A DNA stretch of 64,000 bases, from NCBI RefSeq assembly GCF_001905125.1, contig NZ_LWLE01000035.1, positions 68,749-132,748 on the forward strand, written 5' to 3'. Below, in pieces: positions 1 to 8,637 of the stretch (its first letter is position 1; every line of letters begins with the position of its first letter). The DNA comes from Streptomyces sp. TSRI0281. Its GTDB lineage: Bacteria > Actinomycetota > Actinomycetes > Streptomycetales > Streptomycetaceae. The translations under genes and the position numbers were made by a program. The notes beneath the pieces are model-generated. The model searched no databases, was not told where the DNA came from, and worked only from the letters and a program-made list of their open reading frames with translations.

Positions 1-1905
1 GGCGTCGTCCAGGACGAGGCAGACGAAGAGCGAACGGTCGGTGCGGGCCGCGGTGATGGCGTTGAACTGGGCGAGCAGGAGCCGGGTGAGCAGCCGGGAC
101 GCCTCCGCGTGGCCGCGTTCCGGGAGGTCGACGCGGACCCGCAGCGGATGCTGTTCCAGGGAGCGCAGGGAGAAGGCGCGGGCCTGTTCACCGGTGGTGA
201 AGAACCCGGCGAACGCGGGCCGGTCGAGCAGGGCGATCCGGTCGGCGAGTACCGGGGCGGGATCTCCCGCCCCGCCCGCCTGCCGGGCGCGGGCGTCCAG
301 TTCGCGCAGCATGGCCCGGTGCCCGCCCGCTTCGAGCGACGCCCTCAGCGCGGCCAGCGGGTGCGGGTCGCCGTCGAGGAGTTCGCGCAGTTCGGGGACG
401 CCGGGGAAGCAGCCGTGGGCGGCGTGGTAGGGGCCGAGCAGCTGGGCCAGTACGGTCGCGGCGCGTCGGCTGTCGAGGCTGCCGACGTCGCCGATCAGCC
501 CCTCCGCGAGCACGGTCGCGGCCTCGTCGGGATCGGTCGTGCCGCCGTACAGGTCGAAGTCGTGCGCGGATTCGGGGTCACCGATCGCCACGACGACGTC
601 ATAGGCGTCGTCGTGGCCGAGCGGCGCTCCGGCGGCGCCGACGGCGAGCAGCGCCGCCTTCCCGGCGAGGGCCTGGAGCGCGAGGGACTCGACGACCGGC
701 CGCACCAGCCGGGCCGACTTACCGGCTCCGGGCGGGCCCACCGCCAGCAGCGAGGTGCCCAGCAGCGTGGGGTCCAGGGCCAGGCCCGCGCCCCGGCGGG
801 CGTACGGGTTGTGCGCGTCGTCGGCGCAGCGGCCGATCCGGACCTGTCCGGTGAGCAGATCGTGCCGGGCGGTGCGCCGGGGCAGGTCGCGCCGGCCCGA
901 GGGGTGCAGGGCGGCGGCGCCGCCGGCCCGCAGGACGGCTTCGCTCAGCGCGGCGAGCCGGTCGGGGTGGCCCCGGCCGGCGGCCCAGGCGTGGCGCAGC
1001 CGTGCGCAGTCGACGTCGTTCATGCGGCCGGTGCGCACCTCGGCGGTCAGGGCGTCGGCGGCGTCCGTCCATCCGGCGGCCCGCAGCTCGGGCCACCGGT
1101 CGGCAGCGGTGGCGGAGACCTGGGCCGGTACGGGGAGGGCCTCGTCCGGTGCCCGCGCGGCGGAGCGCTTCCCGAGATGGGTGGTGGCCAGTTCGCGCCA
1201 GTGCCCCAGCAGGGCGAACGGCCAGAGCACCGCGGCGGCGATCACCGTGTAGACGATGTTCACGACCGTCTGGCTCTGGAAGTTCTCGCCGCCCACGACC
1301 GCGGCGGCCAGGATCAGGGCGGGCCTGAGGACCGGCACGGCGTCCTTCCAGACGAGCAGCTGTGCCAGCCCCGCGCCCACCGCCGCCGCCACCGCGAGGA
1401 AGGGCTGCCCCCGGCCCGCCACATGGCGGCGGAAGAGCTCGGACCAGTTGCCCAGGCGTCCGCAGCCGTAGACCAGGAGCCCGAACAGGACGGCCTCGTA
1501 CACCGTGAGGGCACGGGCTCCTTCGACCGTCGCGGGACCGCCGAAGCTCCCGGCGTACCACCAGTCGCCGGGGGTGAAGAGCTTCACCGGGACCAGCCGG
1601 TAGGGGAGGTAGCCGTTGCGCCAGAGCGACCACAGGAGCAGGCCGGACAGCAGCGAGATCACCACGCCGACCACGAGGGAGCGGTCGGAGACGCCCTCGG
1701 GCCGCTCGGGGGGCCGCGGGGTGTATCCGTACCGCCAGATGCCCGGGTCCTGCGGCCGGCGCGGGGTGCGCAGCCATTCGTCGAGCGGGGGTCCCTCGGC
1801 CGGGGCCCCGATCCGGGGCGGCGCGGACGGCGGTGGCGGCGGCGTGGGTCCGGGCACCCGTTTCGCGCTCGTGCCCCGTGCGCGGTGCGTGCCTTCGTCG
1901 TTCAT
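1..1905 (-). CDS. Membrane-anchored P-loop ATPase (TraD/VirD4-like), cut by window edge
   Basis: Reads leftward from an ATG at 1905 and is still open at base 1, so the C-terminus lies outside the window; 635 codons are visible. The first 60 residues are Pro-rich, followed by hydrophobic stretches at roughly residues 76-92, 133-148, 165-205 and 213-235, then a soluble part with Walker A GPPGSGKS near residue 389. The last visible residues (LVLDDA) look like a Walker B strand. Such a layout resembles the TraG/TraD/VirD4 coupling ATPases, but no conjugation or mobilisation genes are nearby. I infer a chromosomal ATP/GTP-binding membrane protein of unknown role, transcribed divergently from gabT. 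Confidence 0.85.
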   Translation of the reverse strand, partial: MNDEGTHRARGTSAKRVPGPTPPPPPSAPPRIGAPAEGPPLDEWLRTPRRPQDPGIWRYGYTPRPPERPEGVSDRSLVVGVVISLLSGLLLWSLWRNGYLPYRLVPVKLFTPGDWWYAGSFGGPATVEGARALTVYEAVLFGLLVYGCGRLGNWSELFRRHVAGRGQPFLAVAAAVGAGLAQLLVWKDAVPVLRPALILAAAVVGGENFQSQTVVNIVYTVIAAAVLWPFALLGHWRELATTHLGKRSAARAPDEALPVPAQVSATAADRWPELRAAGWTDAADALTAEVRTGRMNDVDCARLRHAWAAGRGHPDRLAALSEAVLRAGGAAALHPSGRRDLPRRTARHDLLTGQVRIGRCADDAHNPYARRGAGLALDPTLLGTSLLAVGPPGAGKSARLVRPVVESLALQALAGKAALLAVGAAGAPLGHDDAYDVVVAIGDPESAHDFDLYGGTTDPDEAATVLAEGLIGDVGSLDSRRAATVLAQLLGPYHAAHGCFPGVPELRELLDGDPHPLAALRASLEAGGHRAMLRELDARARQAGGAGDPAPVLADRIALLDRPAFAGFFTTGEQARAFSLRSLEQHPLRVRVDLPERGHAEASRLLTRLLLAQFNAITAARTDRSLFVCLVLDDA

Positions 1906-2311
1906 GAACCGTTGCCCCCTGACCAGCCAGGTCCGTCCACTGCCCCGGTCAATCTAGTGGGCCCGCACGGGGAGTTCAGCCAAGTGCTGTCCCGTGATCC
2001 TTGGTGGATCAGCGCGCGGCGTCGGATGCGGTGCGTCGCCAGGCGCAGGGACGTCCGTATACGGGAGGTATTCGGCGTTCCGACAACGCGGCGAGGTGCC
2101 GTAGCCGTCGTCGCGCGCCCGCCAGGAATGAAGGGGCAGCCCTCGGGCGGCCGGACACGTACCGCCGGGTCTCCCCGGCTTCCGCGCGCCTTCTTCTGTC
2201 CGCGACGGACAAGGACACACCCCCATCACTCCCGATCGGAGCATGCCCGCACCGCCGCCCCGCCCCTAGCCTGCAGAAAGAAGCGTCCGAAACACCCCCC
2301 AGGAGCCCCTC
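1906..2311. promoter_or_regulatory. Divergent intergenic region upstream of gabT
   Basis: 406 bases between two divergent genes, with no credible coding frame. It must carry both promoters. Visible elements are a 10-base palindrome CCGTATACGG (2055-2064), a short inverted repeat TGTCC-N5-GGACA (2197-2211) about 100 bases before gabT, and a TAGCCT hexamer (2267-2272) that could be a -10 box for gabT although no good -35 precedes it. AGGAG at 2301-2305 is the gabT ribosome-binding site. Any operator role of the repeats is inference. Confidence 0.5.
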
Positions 2312-3652
2312 ATGACCGCTATTCCGCAGGAGCGACGCGTCGTCACCGCCATCCCCGGCCCGAAGTCGGTCGAGCTGCAGGCTCGCCGTCTCGCGGCGGT
2401 CGCCGCAGGTGTGGGCTCCACCCTGCCGGTGTTCACCGCCCGCGCAGGTGGCGGGATCATCGAGGACGTGGACGGCAACCGGCTGATCGACTTCGGTTCG
2501 GGTATCGCCGTGACGTCGGTGGGCGCCTCCGCCGAGGCCGTCGTGCGCCGCGCGTCCGCGCAGCTCGCCGACTTCACCCACACCTGTTTCATGGTCACGC
2601 CGTACGAGGGGTACGTCGAGGTCTGTGAGCAGCTCGCCGAGCTGACGCCGGGCGATCACGCGAAGAAGTCCGCGCTGTTCAACTCGGGCGCCGAGGCCGT
2701 CGAGAACGCCGTGAAGATCGCCCGCGCCTACACCAAGCGCACCGCCGTCGTCGTCTTCGACCACGGCTACCACGGCCGGACGAACCTCACGATGGCGCTG
2801 ACGGCGAAGAACATGCCGTACAAGCAGGGCTTCGGTCCGTTCGCGCCCGAGGTCTACCGTGTCCCGGTCGCCTACGGCTACCGCTGGCCGACCGGTGCCG
2901 AGAACGCCGGCGCCGAGGCGTCCGCGCAGGCCATCGACGAGATCACCAAGCAGATCGGCGCGGACAACGTCGCCGCGATCATCATCGAGCCGGTCCTCGG
3001 CGAGGGCGGCTTCATCGAGCCGGCCAAGGGCTTCCTCCCGGCGATCGCGCGGTTCGCCAAGGACAACGGGATCGTGTTCGTCGCGGACGAGATCCAGTCC
3101 GGCTTCTGCCGTACCGGCCAGTGGTTCGCCTGCGAGGACGAGAACATCGTCCCGGACCTGATCACGACCGCCAAGGGCATCGCGGGCGGCCTGCCGCTGT
3201 CCGCCGTGACGGGGCGCGCCGAGATCATGGACGCCGCGCACGCCGGTGGCCTGGGCGGCACCTACGGCGGCAACCCGGTCGCCTGCGCGGGTGCGCTCGG
3301 CGCCATCGAGACCATGCGTGAGATGGACCTGAACGGCCGGGCCAAGCGCATCGAGGAGGTCATGAAGGGCCGCCTCGCCGAGATGCGGGCGAAGCTCCCG
3401 AACGGCGACATCATCGGTGACATCCGCGGCCGCGGCGCCATGATCGCGATCGAGCTGGTGGAGTCCGGTACGAAGACCCCGAACGCCGCGGCCGCCGCCG
3501 CGCTCGCCAAGGCCTGCCACGCCGAGGGTCTGCTGGTCCTCACCTGTGGCACGTACGGCAATGTGCTGCGCTTCCTGCCGCCGCTCGTGATCGGCGAGAA
3601 CCTGCTGAACGAGGGACTCGACATCATCGAGCAGGCGTTCGCCCGCATCTGA
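2312..3652 (+). CDS. gabT: 4-aminobutyrate aminotransferase
   Basis: 446-residue class III PLP aminotransferase, the normal size for GabT. It transfers the amino group of GABA to 2-oxoglutarate, giving succinate semialdehyde. Family features are an N-terminal substrate loop, the NSGAEAVENA cofactor-phosphate motif, ADEIQSGF with the aspartate that contacts the pyridine nitrogen, and TTAKGI with the PLP lysine at about residue 288. The ATG at 2312 follows AGGAG by six bases. It reads alone, divergent from the ATPase. With the nearby polyamine importer and gamma-aminobutyraldehyde-type dehydrogenases it would be the last transamination step of putrescine breakdown. No succinate-semialdehyde dehydrogenase gene is recognisable nearby, unless one of the two ALDHs serves. 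Confidence 0.93.
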   Translation: MTAIPQERRVVTAIPGPKSVELQARRLAAVAAGVGSTLPVFTARAGGGIIEDVDGNRLIDFGSGIAVTSVGASAEAVVRRASAQLADFTHTCFMVTPYEGYVEVCEQLAELTPGDHAKKSALFNSGAEAVENAVKIARAYTKRTAVVVFDHGYHGRTNLTMALTAKNMPYKQGFGPFAPEVYRVPVAYGYRWPTGAENAGAEASAQAIDEITKQIGADNVAAIIIEPVLGEGGFIEPAKGFLPAIARFAKDNGIVFVADEIQSGFCRTGQWFACEDENIVPDLITTAKGIAGGLPLSAVTGRAEIMDAAHAGGLGGTYGGNPVACAGALGAIETMREMDLNGRAKRIEEVMKGRLAEMRAKLPNGDIIGDIRGRGAMIAIELVESGTKTPNAAAAAALAKACHAEGLLVLTCGTYGNVLRFLPPLVIGENLLNEGLDIIEQAFARI

Positions 3653-3800
3653 TCGATTCGAACCCCAGGCCGAGGAAGAGACATCATTTTCGGGGCGGTC
3701 CATGGCGCGCGTGTGGGCCTGTGAAGAAGGTGTGCGGGGCCGATGGCGGGACCGGGTTCCCGCTGTCGGTCGCCCCTCGGCTGCCGTACGGTTTCTGCAG

Positions 3801-4631
3801 ATGAGAGAAACACCTCGCCCGCAGGGGACTGCGGGCGATGCCGGGCCGGGGCTTCCCCAGCACGGACCCGGTCGTGCCCTCGCGCACACCGCTGGAGCCT
3901 CCGGCTCCGGAACTCCTCACCGATCGGATGGCCGCTCGCCCCACACCCCCCGGGGCGCGCGGCAACCCGATCCGGCCGGCCATCCCGGAACACCCCCCCC
4001 TGTTCCCCGGTGGCCGGCTTCTCTCATTTCCCTGGTGTCGGCGCTTCTGGTGCTCTTCGCACTCATCACCTGGCAGGTGGTGGCCGACGGCCCGCTGCTC
4101 GGACCGGACGAGCGGATCGGCCGGGCCCTGGTGGGGCGTGGCCCCGCCCGGATCGCCGATCTCCTCAGCGACCTCGGCAATATGCAGGTCGCGCTCCCGG
4201 TGCTCGCCTGCGCGATCATCTGCGCGCTGGTGCGCGGCGCCCGTCGCGAGCCGCTGTACGCGGCCCTCACGATGGCGGCGGTGCCCGCGCTGATCGTCCC
4301 GCTGAAGCTGTGGACCGACCGCCAGGGGCCGCTGACCGAGGCGACCGGCTACTACCCCTCGGGCCACACGGCGACGGCCGCGGTGGCGTACGGCGCGGCG
4401 GCGCTGCTCCTGGCCCCGTACCTGCGGCGCTCATGGATGATGCTCGTCGCCGCCGTCCTGCTGACGGCGGCGACGAGCATCGGTCTGGTGCTGCGCGGCT
4501 ACCACTGGCCGCTCGACGTGGTCGCCAGTTGGTGCCTGAGCGGGGTGCTGCTGGTGGTGCTGGACAGGGCGCTGCGGTCGGTCAGCCGCCGAAGTAGGCG
4601 TCGAAGTTCTTCGAGAACTCCCAGTTGTTGA
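3801..4631 (+). CDS. PAP2-family membrane phosphatase
   Basis: 276 residues from ATG 3801 (a longer GTG/ATG frame reaches back to 3702). The first ~75 residues are low-complexity and Pro/Gly-rich. After that come about five hydrophobic segments carrying the acid-phosphatase signature: KLWTDRQGP near residue 169 (degenerate motif 1), PSGH near 183 (motif 2) and RGYHWPLDV near 232 (motif 3 histidine). The family dephosphorylates lipid phosphates such as phosphatidate or undecaprenyl pyrophosphate at the outer membrane face; the substrate here is unknown. The last 16 codons run antisense into the 3' end of the convergent chitinase gene, giving a Ser/Arg-rich tail that does not look conserved. 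Confidence 0.85.
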   Translation: MRETPRPQGTAGDAGPGLPQHGPGRALAHTAGASGSGTPHRSDGRSPHTPRGARQPDPAGHPGTPPPVPRWPASLISLVSALLVLFALITWQVVADGPLLGPDERIGRALVGRGPARIADLLSDLGNMQVALPVLACAIICALVRGARREPLYAALTMAAVPALIVPLKLWTDRQGPLTEATGYYPSGHTATAAVAYGAAALLLAPYLRRSWMMLVAAVLLTAATSIGLVLRGYHWPLDVVASWCLSGVLLVVLDRALRSVSRRSRRRSSSRTPSC

Positions 4632-6405
4632 AGCGGTCCCAGTTGATCGACCAGGTCATCAGCCCGCGCAGGGCGGTCCAGGTGCCGTGCGTCTGGTACG
4701 AGCCGCAGTCGGTCTTCTTCGTCAGGCAGTTCAGCGCCTTGGTGACCTCGGCGGGCGAGGTGTGCCCGTTGCCCGCCTGGGTCGAGGCGGGGAGGCCGAA
4801 GGCGACCTGCTCGGGACGGAGCGCCGGGAAGACCTTCATCCGATCGCCCGCCACCGGGAAGCCGGTGAGCAGCATGTCCGTCATGGCGATGTGGAAGTCG
4901 GCGCCGCCCATCGAGTGGTACTGGTTGTCCAGGCCCATGATGGAGCCCGAGTTGTAGTCCTGGACGTGCAGCAGGGTCAGATCGTCCCGCAGGGCGTGGA
5001 TGACCGGGAGGTAGGCACCGGCGCGCGGGTCCTGACCGCCCCAGGGGCCGGAGCCGTAGTACTGGTAGCCGAGCTGCACGAAGAAGGTCTCGGGCGCCAT
5101 GGTGAGGACGAAGCCGGAGCCGTACTTGGCCTTGAGGGTCTTCACCGCGGAGATCAGGTTGACGATGACCGGCGACGTCGGGTTGCGGAAGTCGGTGTCA
5201 CCGGTGTTCAGCGAGAGCGAGTGCCCCTCGAAGTCGATGTCCAGGCCGTTCAGGCCATAGGTGTCGATGATCTTGGACACCGAGGTGACGAAGGCGTCGC
5301 GGGCGGCGGTGGTGGAGAGCTGCACCTGGCCGTTCTGGCCGCCGATGGAGATCAGCACCTTCTTGCCCGCGGCCTGCTTGGCCTTGATGGCGGCCTTGAA
5401 CTCCGCCTCCGACTCGACGTTCGGGCATTCGGCCACCGGGCAGAGCGAGAAGCGGATGTCGCCCGAGGTGACGGAGGTCGGCTCGCCGAAGGCGAGGTTG
5501 ATGACGTCCCAGGAGGCGGGCACGTCCGCCATCCGCGTGTAGCCGGAGCCGTTGGCGAAGCTGGAGTGCAGATAGCCGACGAGCGCGTGGGCCGGGAGCC
5601 CCGCGTCGCCTCCCCCGCCGCCCGCCGCGGTGGTGGCGCTGACGGCGGCCGATTTCGCGGACTCCCCGGCGGCGTTGACCGCGGCGACCTGGAAGCTGTA
5701 CGCGGTCGAGGCGGTCAGGCCCGTCACGGTGGCCGAGGTGCCGGTGGTGGAGGCCACCTTCGTACCGCCCCGGTAGACGTGGTAGCCGGTGGCTGTGGCG
5801 GAGGCCGTCCAGGAGAGGTCGACGGAGGAGGCGGTGACCGGTCCGGCCTTCAGCCCGGCGGGCGTGGCCGGGAGCGTGACGGGGTCGCCGCCCGGCCCGA
5901 CAAGGCTGAGGTCGTCGGCGTAGTAGGCGGGGGTGCCGTACCAGCCGTGGGTGTAGACGCTCACCGAGGTGGTGGCCGGGCCGGTCTTGAAGGTGGTGGT
6001 GAGCTGCTTCCAGGCACCGGTGGACTGGGTCCAGGTGGAGACGTCGGTGGTGCCGGTGCCGGCCGCGCCGAGATAGACGTAGGACCCCTGCACCCAGGCG
6101 CTGAGCGTGTACGTGGAGTCGGGCTTGACCGTCACGCTCTGGGAGCACTTGGCGTGATCGGCGCCGGCCGGGGTGGCCCGCAGCGCGGAAGTGCCGCTGT
6201 GCGCGGGCGTGCTGACAGCGGCTCCGCTGCCGCCCGTACAGCTCCAGCCGTCCAGGCCCGCCTCGAAGCCGCCGTTGCGCGCCAGTTCGGCGTCGGCGGC
6301 GCCCGCCGGCGGGGCCGTGGCGACCAGCGCTCCGGCGGCGAGCAGGGCAGCCGAGAAAGCGGCCAGAAGTCCGGAATATCGGGCGGGGAGTCCCGTACGT
6401 TCCAC
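4582..6405 (-). CDS. Secreted family 18 chitinase
   Basis: 607 residues from GTG 6405, which sits five bases behind GGAGG (6411-6415). A longer frame exists but would run through the promoter. Order: Sec signal peptide with an Ala-rich core (to about residue 36), a carbohydrate-binding module (about 38-150), a fibronectin type III domain (about 155-240), a short Gly-rich linker, and a GH18 catalytic domain to the end. The GH18 core shows the ISIGG strand and NGLDIDFEG, whose Glu near residue 392 is the predicted acid catalyst. It degrades extracellular chitin. The promoter overlaps a DasR-type site, so it should be induced by chitin-derived amino sugars. The end overlaps the PAP2 gene by 50 bases. 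Confidence 0.93.
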   Translation of the reverse strand: MERTGLPARYSGLLAAFSAALLAAGALVATAPPAGAADAELARNGGFEAGLDGWSCTGGSGAAVSTPAHSGTSALRATPAGADHAKCSQSVTVKPDSTYTLSAWVQGSYVYLGAAGTGTTDVSTWTQSTGAWKQLTTTFKTGPATTSVSVYTHGWYGTPAYYADDLSLVGPGGDPVTLPATPAGLKAGPVTASSVDLSWTASATATGYHVYRGGTKVASTTGTSATVTGLTASTAYSFQVAAVNAAGESAKSAAVSATTAAGGGGGDAGLPAHALVGYLHSSFANGSGYTRMADVPASWDVINLAFGEPTSVTSGDIRFSLCPVAECPNVESEAEFKAAIKAKQAAGKKVLISIGGQNGQVQLSTTAARDAFVTSVSKIIDTYGLNGLDIDFEGHSLSLNTGDTDFRNPTSPVIVNLISAVKTLKAKYGSGFVLTMAPETFFVQLGYQYYGSGPWGGQDPRAGAYLPVIHALRDDLTLLHVQDYNSGSIMGLDNQYHSMGGADFHIAMTDMLLTGFPVAGDRMKVFPALRPEQVAFGLPASTQAGNGHTSPAEVTKALNCLTKKTDCGSYQTHGTWTALRGLMTWSINWDRFNNWEFSKNFDAYFGG

Positions 6406-6447
6406 AACAGCCTCCGTGCAGGGGGGAATGGGGTGTGGCGTGCGCAC

Positions 6448-6476
6448 AACATGGTCCAGACCAATCGGGTTGTCAA
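6448..6476 (-). promoter_or_regulatory. Chitinase promoter with embedded DasR (dre) operator
   Basis: On the minus strand there is a consensus -35 TTGACA (6471-6476), a 17-base spacer and a -10 CATGTT (6448-6453). The spacer holds the palindrome TGGTCTGGACCA (6452-6463). The 16 bases 6450-6465 match the published dre consensus for the GntR repressor DasR at 12 of 16 positions. A second half-site GGTCTTGACA overlaps the -35, recalling the paired direct repeats of other Streptomyces chitinase promoters. Operator occupancy would block RNA polymerase. Confidence 0.85.
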
Positions 6477-6559
6477 GACCTCTGGCGCTCCCCGGCGGGG
6501 GCGGTCGGCGCCGGGCACTCCCGCCGCCCCGCCCCGCCGCCCCGGCTCTCCGCTCCCCC

Positions 6560-7054
6560 TCAGCGGCCCCCCTCATTCCCGGAGTCGTCCCCGTCGCCGC
6601 CCCGGACCGCCGACGCCACCGACGCCGCCGCCTCGTGCATCGCGAGCTCCAGCAGCGTCGCGTCCGTGAGCGTCCCCGATCCGTCCGGCGGGATCAGCCA
6701 CCGCACTCCCCCGGCCACCCGTCCCGGATAGGGGACGACGATCCAGGTGCCCGGACCCGCCCCCCGTACGCCGGTGCCGAGCCAGCGCGACGCGGTGCCC
6801 GGCGGCACGAAGAAACCCATCCGGGCGTCACCGAAGTCGGCGAGGACCGGACCCGGCCGCTCGACGAGACGGGTGAGCACATCGAGCGTCGGATAACCCA
6901 GCTTCCCCGGAAGAATGAGCACGTCCCAGCGCTTGCCGGCGGGAAGGAGCACGATCCCCCGAGGATTGCGCTCCCATTCCCACCGGCACGCGGCCGGATC
7001 CGGTGCCACCGACACGAGCCACCGGACCGCTGCCTTTACCCCCGAGCCACTCAT
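6560..7054 (-). CDS. Conserved hypothetical protein, possibly prim-pol-N-like fold
   Basis: 164 residues, soluble, from ATG 7054, reading leftward after the polyamine amine-oxidase gene with a 138-base gap. The pattern RWDVLILPG..., PVLADFGD and a GFFVPPGTA strand recalls the short stand-alone proteins related to the N-terminal bifunctional primase/polymerase domain that are common in Streptomyces, but the catalytic acidic pair is not obvious, so this is only a weak fold guess. The C-terminus is Asp/Gly-rich. No function assigned; it may be the last gene of the polyamine operon or have its own promoter. Confidence 0.75.
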   Translation of the reverse strand: MSGSGVKAAVRWLVSVAPDPAACRWEWERNPRGIVLLPAGKRWDVLILPGKLGYPTLDVLTRLVERPGPVLADFGDARMGFFVPPGTASRWLGTGVRGAGPGTWIVVPYPGRVAGGVRWLIPPDGSGTLTDATLLELAMHEAAASVASAVRGGDGDDSGNEGGR

Positions 7055-7192
7055 GGCCTGCCTTCCCGTTCCATGACCACCGGCAGTGTCCTGCCGATGC
7101 GTACACGGGCGAGAGAGGGCCGGACCCGGATCATGACGCGGGTTTTGGCTACTCGTTGGTAGTGAACTGGGTCACAAGGACATCGGTGCTGG

Positions 7193-8608
7193 TCAGCTGT
7201 CGAATCCAAGACCCATGCGGTCCATGGTCCGCAGCCACAGATTGCGGTGCCCGCCGTGCGTGTCGGCGCGGGCGAGGGACCGCTTGGTGAGTTCGATCCC
7301 GGCCCACGCGAAGGGCTCCGGCGGGAACGGCAGCGGCTTGGAGCGGACCATCTCCAGTTCGGTCCGCCCGGTGCGCTCGCCGGACAGCAGATCGAGCATC
7401 ACATCCGCCCCGAACCGGGTCGCCCCGACGCCCAGCCCGGTATATCCGGCGGCATACGCGACGCGCCCCTGATGGGCCGTACCGAAAAAGGCGGAGAAGC
7501 GGGAACAGGTATCGATCGCGCCGCCCCACGCATGCGAGAAACTCAGCCCGGAAAGCTGCGGAAAACATGCGAAGAACTGGTCCGCGAGCTTCAGGAAGGT
7601 CTCCGGACGCTGATCCAGATCGGCGCTGAGCCGGCCCCCGTACGGATAGATCGCGTCATAGCCGCCCCACAGGATGCGATGGTCGGCGGAGAGCCGGAAA
7701 TAGTGGAACTGATTGGCGCTGTCGCCGAGTCCCTGACGGTTCTTCCAGCCGATGGAGGCGAGCTGCTCGGGGGTGAGCGGTTCGGTCATCAGCGCGTAGT
7801 CGTAGACCGGCACGGTGTACGGGCGCACCCGCTTGACGAGCGAGGGGAAGATGTTCGTGCCGAGGGCGACCCGACGGGCGAAGACCCGTCCGTACGGGGT
7901 GCGCACCGCCATGCCGGACCCCGAGCGGGCGAGTTCGAGGGCGCGGGTGTGCTCATGGATGCGTACGCCGAGGTCGAGACAGGCGCGCTTGAGCCCCCAG
8001 GCCAGCTTGGCGGGGTGCAGCATGGCGACCCCCCGGCGGTCCCAGAGCCCACCCAGGAAGGTGGGTGAGTCGACCTCGGCGCGCAGGGCCTCGCGGTCCA
8101 GGAATTCCAGCCCGGTGAAGCCCAGCCGCTCGGCCTCCTGATGCCATTCCCGCAGCTCTTCGAGCTGGTGCGGTTCGGTGGCGACATCGATCTCGCCGGT
8201 GCGCTCGAACTCGCAGTCGATGGCGTAGCGGGCGACGGCGTCCTCGATGGCGTCGAGGTTCCGTTCGCCCAGCTCCTCCAGCTTCCTGATCTCGTCGGGC
8301 CAGCGCTCCAGCCCATTGGGCAGTCCATGGGTGAGGGAGGCGGCGCAGAATCCGCCGTTGCGGCCCGAGGCGGCCCAGCCCACCTCGTGCCCCTCGACCA
8401 GGACGACCTCGCGCTCCGGGTCGCGTTCCTTGGCGAGCAGCGCGGTCCACAGTCCGCTGTAGCCGCCGCCGATGACGAGCAGGTCCGCGTGTGCGTCGCC
8501 GGTGAGGGCGGGGAGCGCCTCGGGCTTCGCGGGGTCGTCGAGCCAGTACGAGACCGGCTTGGCACCGGCGAGTGATTGTGCGGCACTACGCATGGCAACT
8601 GGGGCCAT
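7193..8608 (-). CDS. FAD-dependent amine oxidase, gamma-glutamylputrescine oxidase-like
   Basis: 471 residues from ATG 8608, nine bases behind AAGGAG; a much longer in-frame extension is only a shadow of the potC gene. It belongs to the DAO/glycine oxidase flavoprotein family: dinucleotide-binding LLVIGGGYSGLW at residues 44-54, SGRNGGF after the second strand, and GYTGLGVGATR near the C-terminus that closes the FAD site. PuuB-type enzymes oxidise gamma-glutamylputrescine to the aldehyde with release of ammonia and H2O2. It follows potC by 29 bases in the operon that starts with an aldehyde dehydrogenase, which supports a polyamine-derived substrate; the exact amine is inference. Confidence 0.88.
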   Translation of the reverse strand: MAPVAMRSAAQSLAGAKPVSYWLDDPAKPEALPALTGDAHADLLVIGGGYSGLWTALLAKERDPEREVVLVEGHEVGWAASGRNGGFCAASLTHGLPNGLERWPDEIRKLEELGERNLDAIEDAVARYAIDCEFERTGEIDVATEPHQLEELREWHQEAERLGFTGLEFLDREALRAEVDSPTFLGGLWDRRGVAMLHPAKLAWGLKRACLDLGVRIHEHTRALELARSGSGMAVRTPYGRVFARRVALGTNIFPSLVKRVRPYTVPVYDYALMTEPLTPEQLASIGWKNRQGLGDSANQFHYFRLSADHRILWGGYDAIYPYGGRLSADLDQRPETFLKLADQFFACFPQLSGLSFSHAWGGAIDTCSRFSAFFGTAHQGRVAYAAGYTGLGVGATRFGADVMLDLLSGERTGRTELEMVRSKPLPFPPEPFAWAGIELTKRSLARADTHGGHRNLWLRTMDRMGLGFDS

Positions 8609-8637
8609 GGTTTCCAACTCCTTCAGGACTTTCAGGG

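Noticed and set aside
109..2628. Very long open frames opposite real genes (for example 109-2628, 4687-6669 and 33168-35876, plus strand)
   Set aside because: High GC removes stops from antisense and alternative frames. Their translations are Arg/Pro/Gly/Ala-rich without motifs, and real genes with conserved motifs occupy the other strand or frame.
6406..6576. Longer N-terminus for the chitinase (start near 6576)
   Set aside because: It would translate through the promoter and DasR site; the GTG at 6405 has a well-placed GGAGG and leads straight into a signal peptide.
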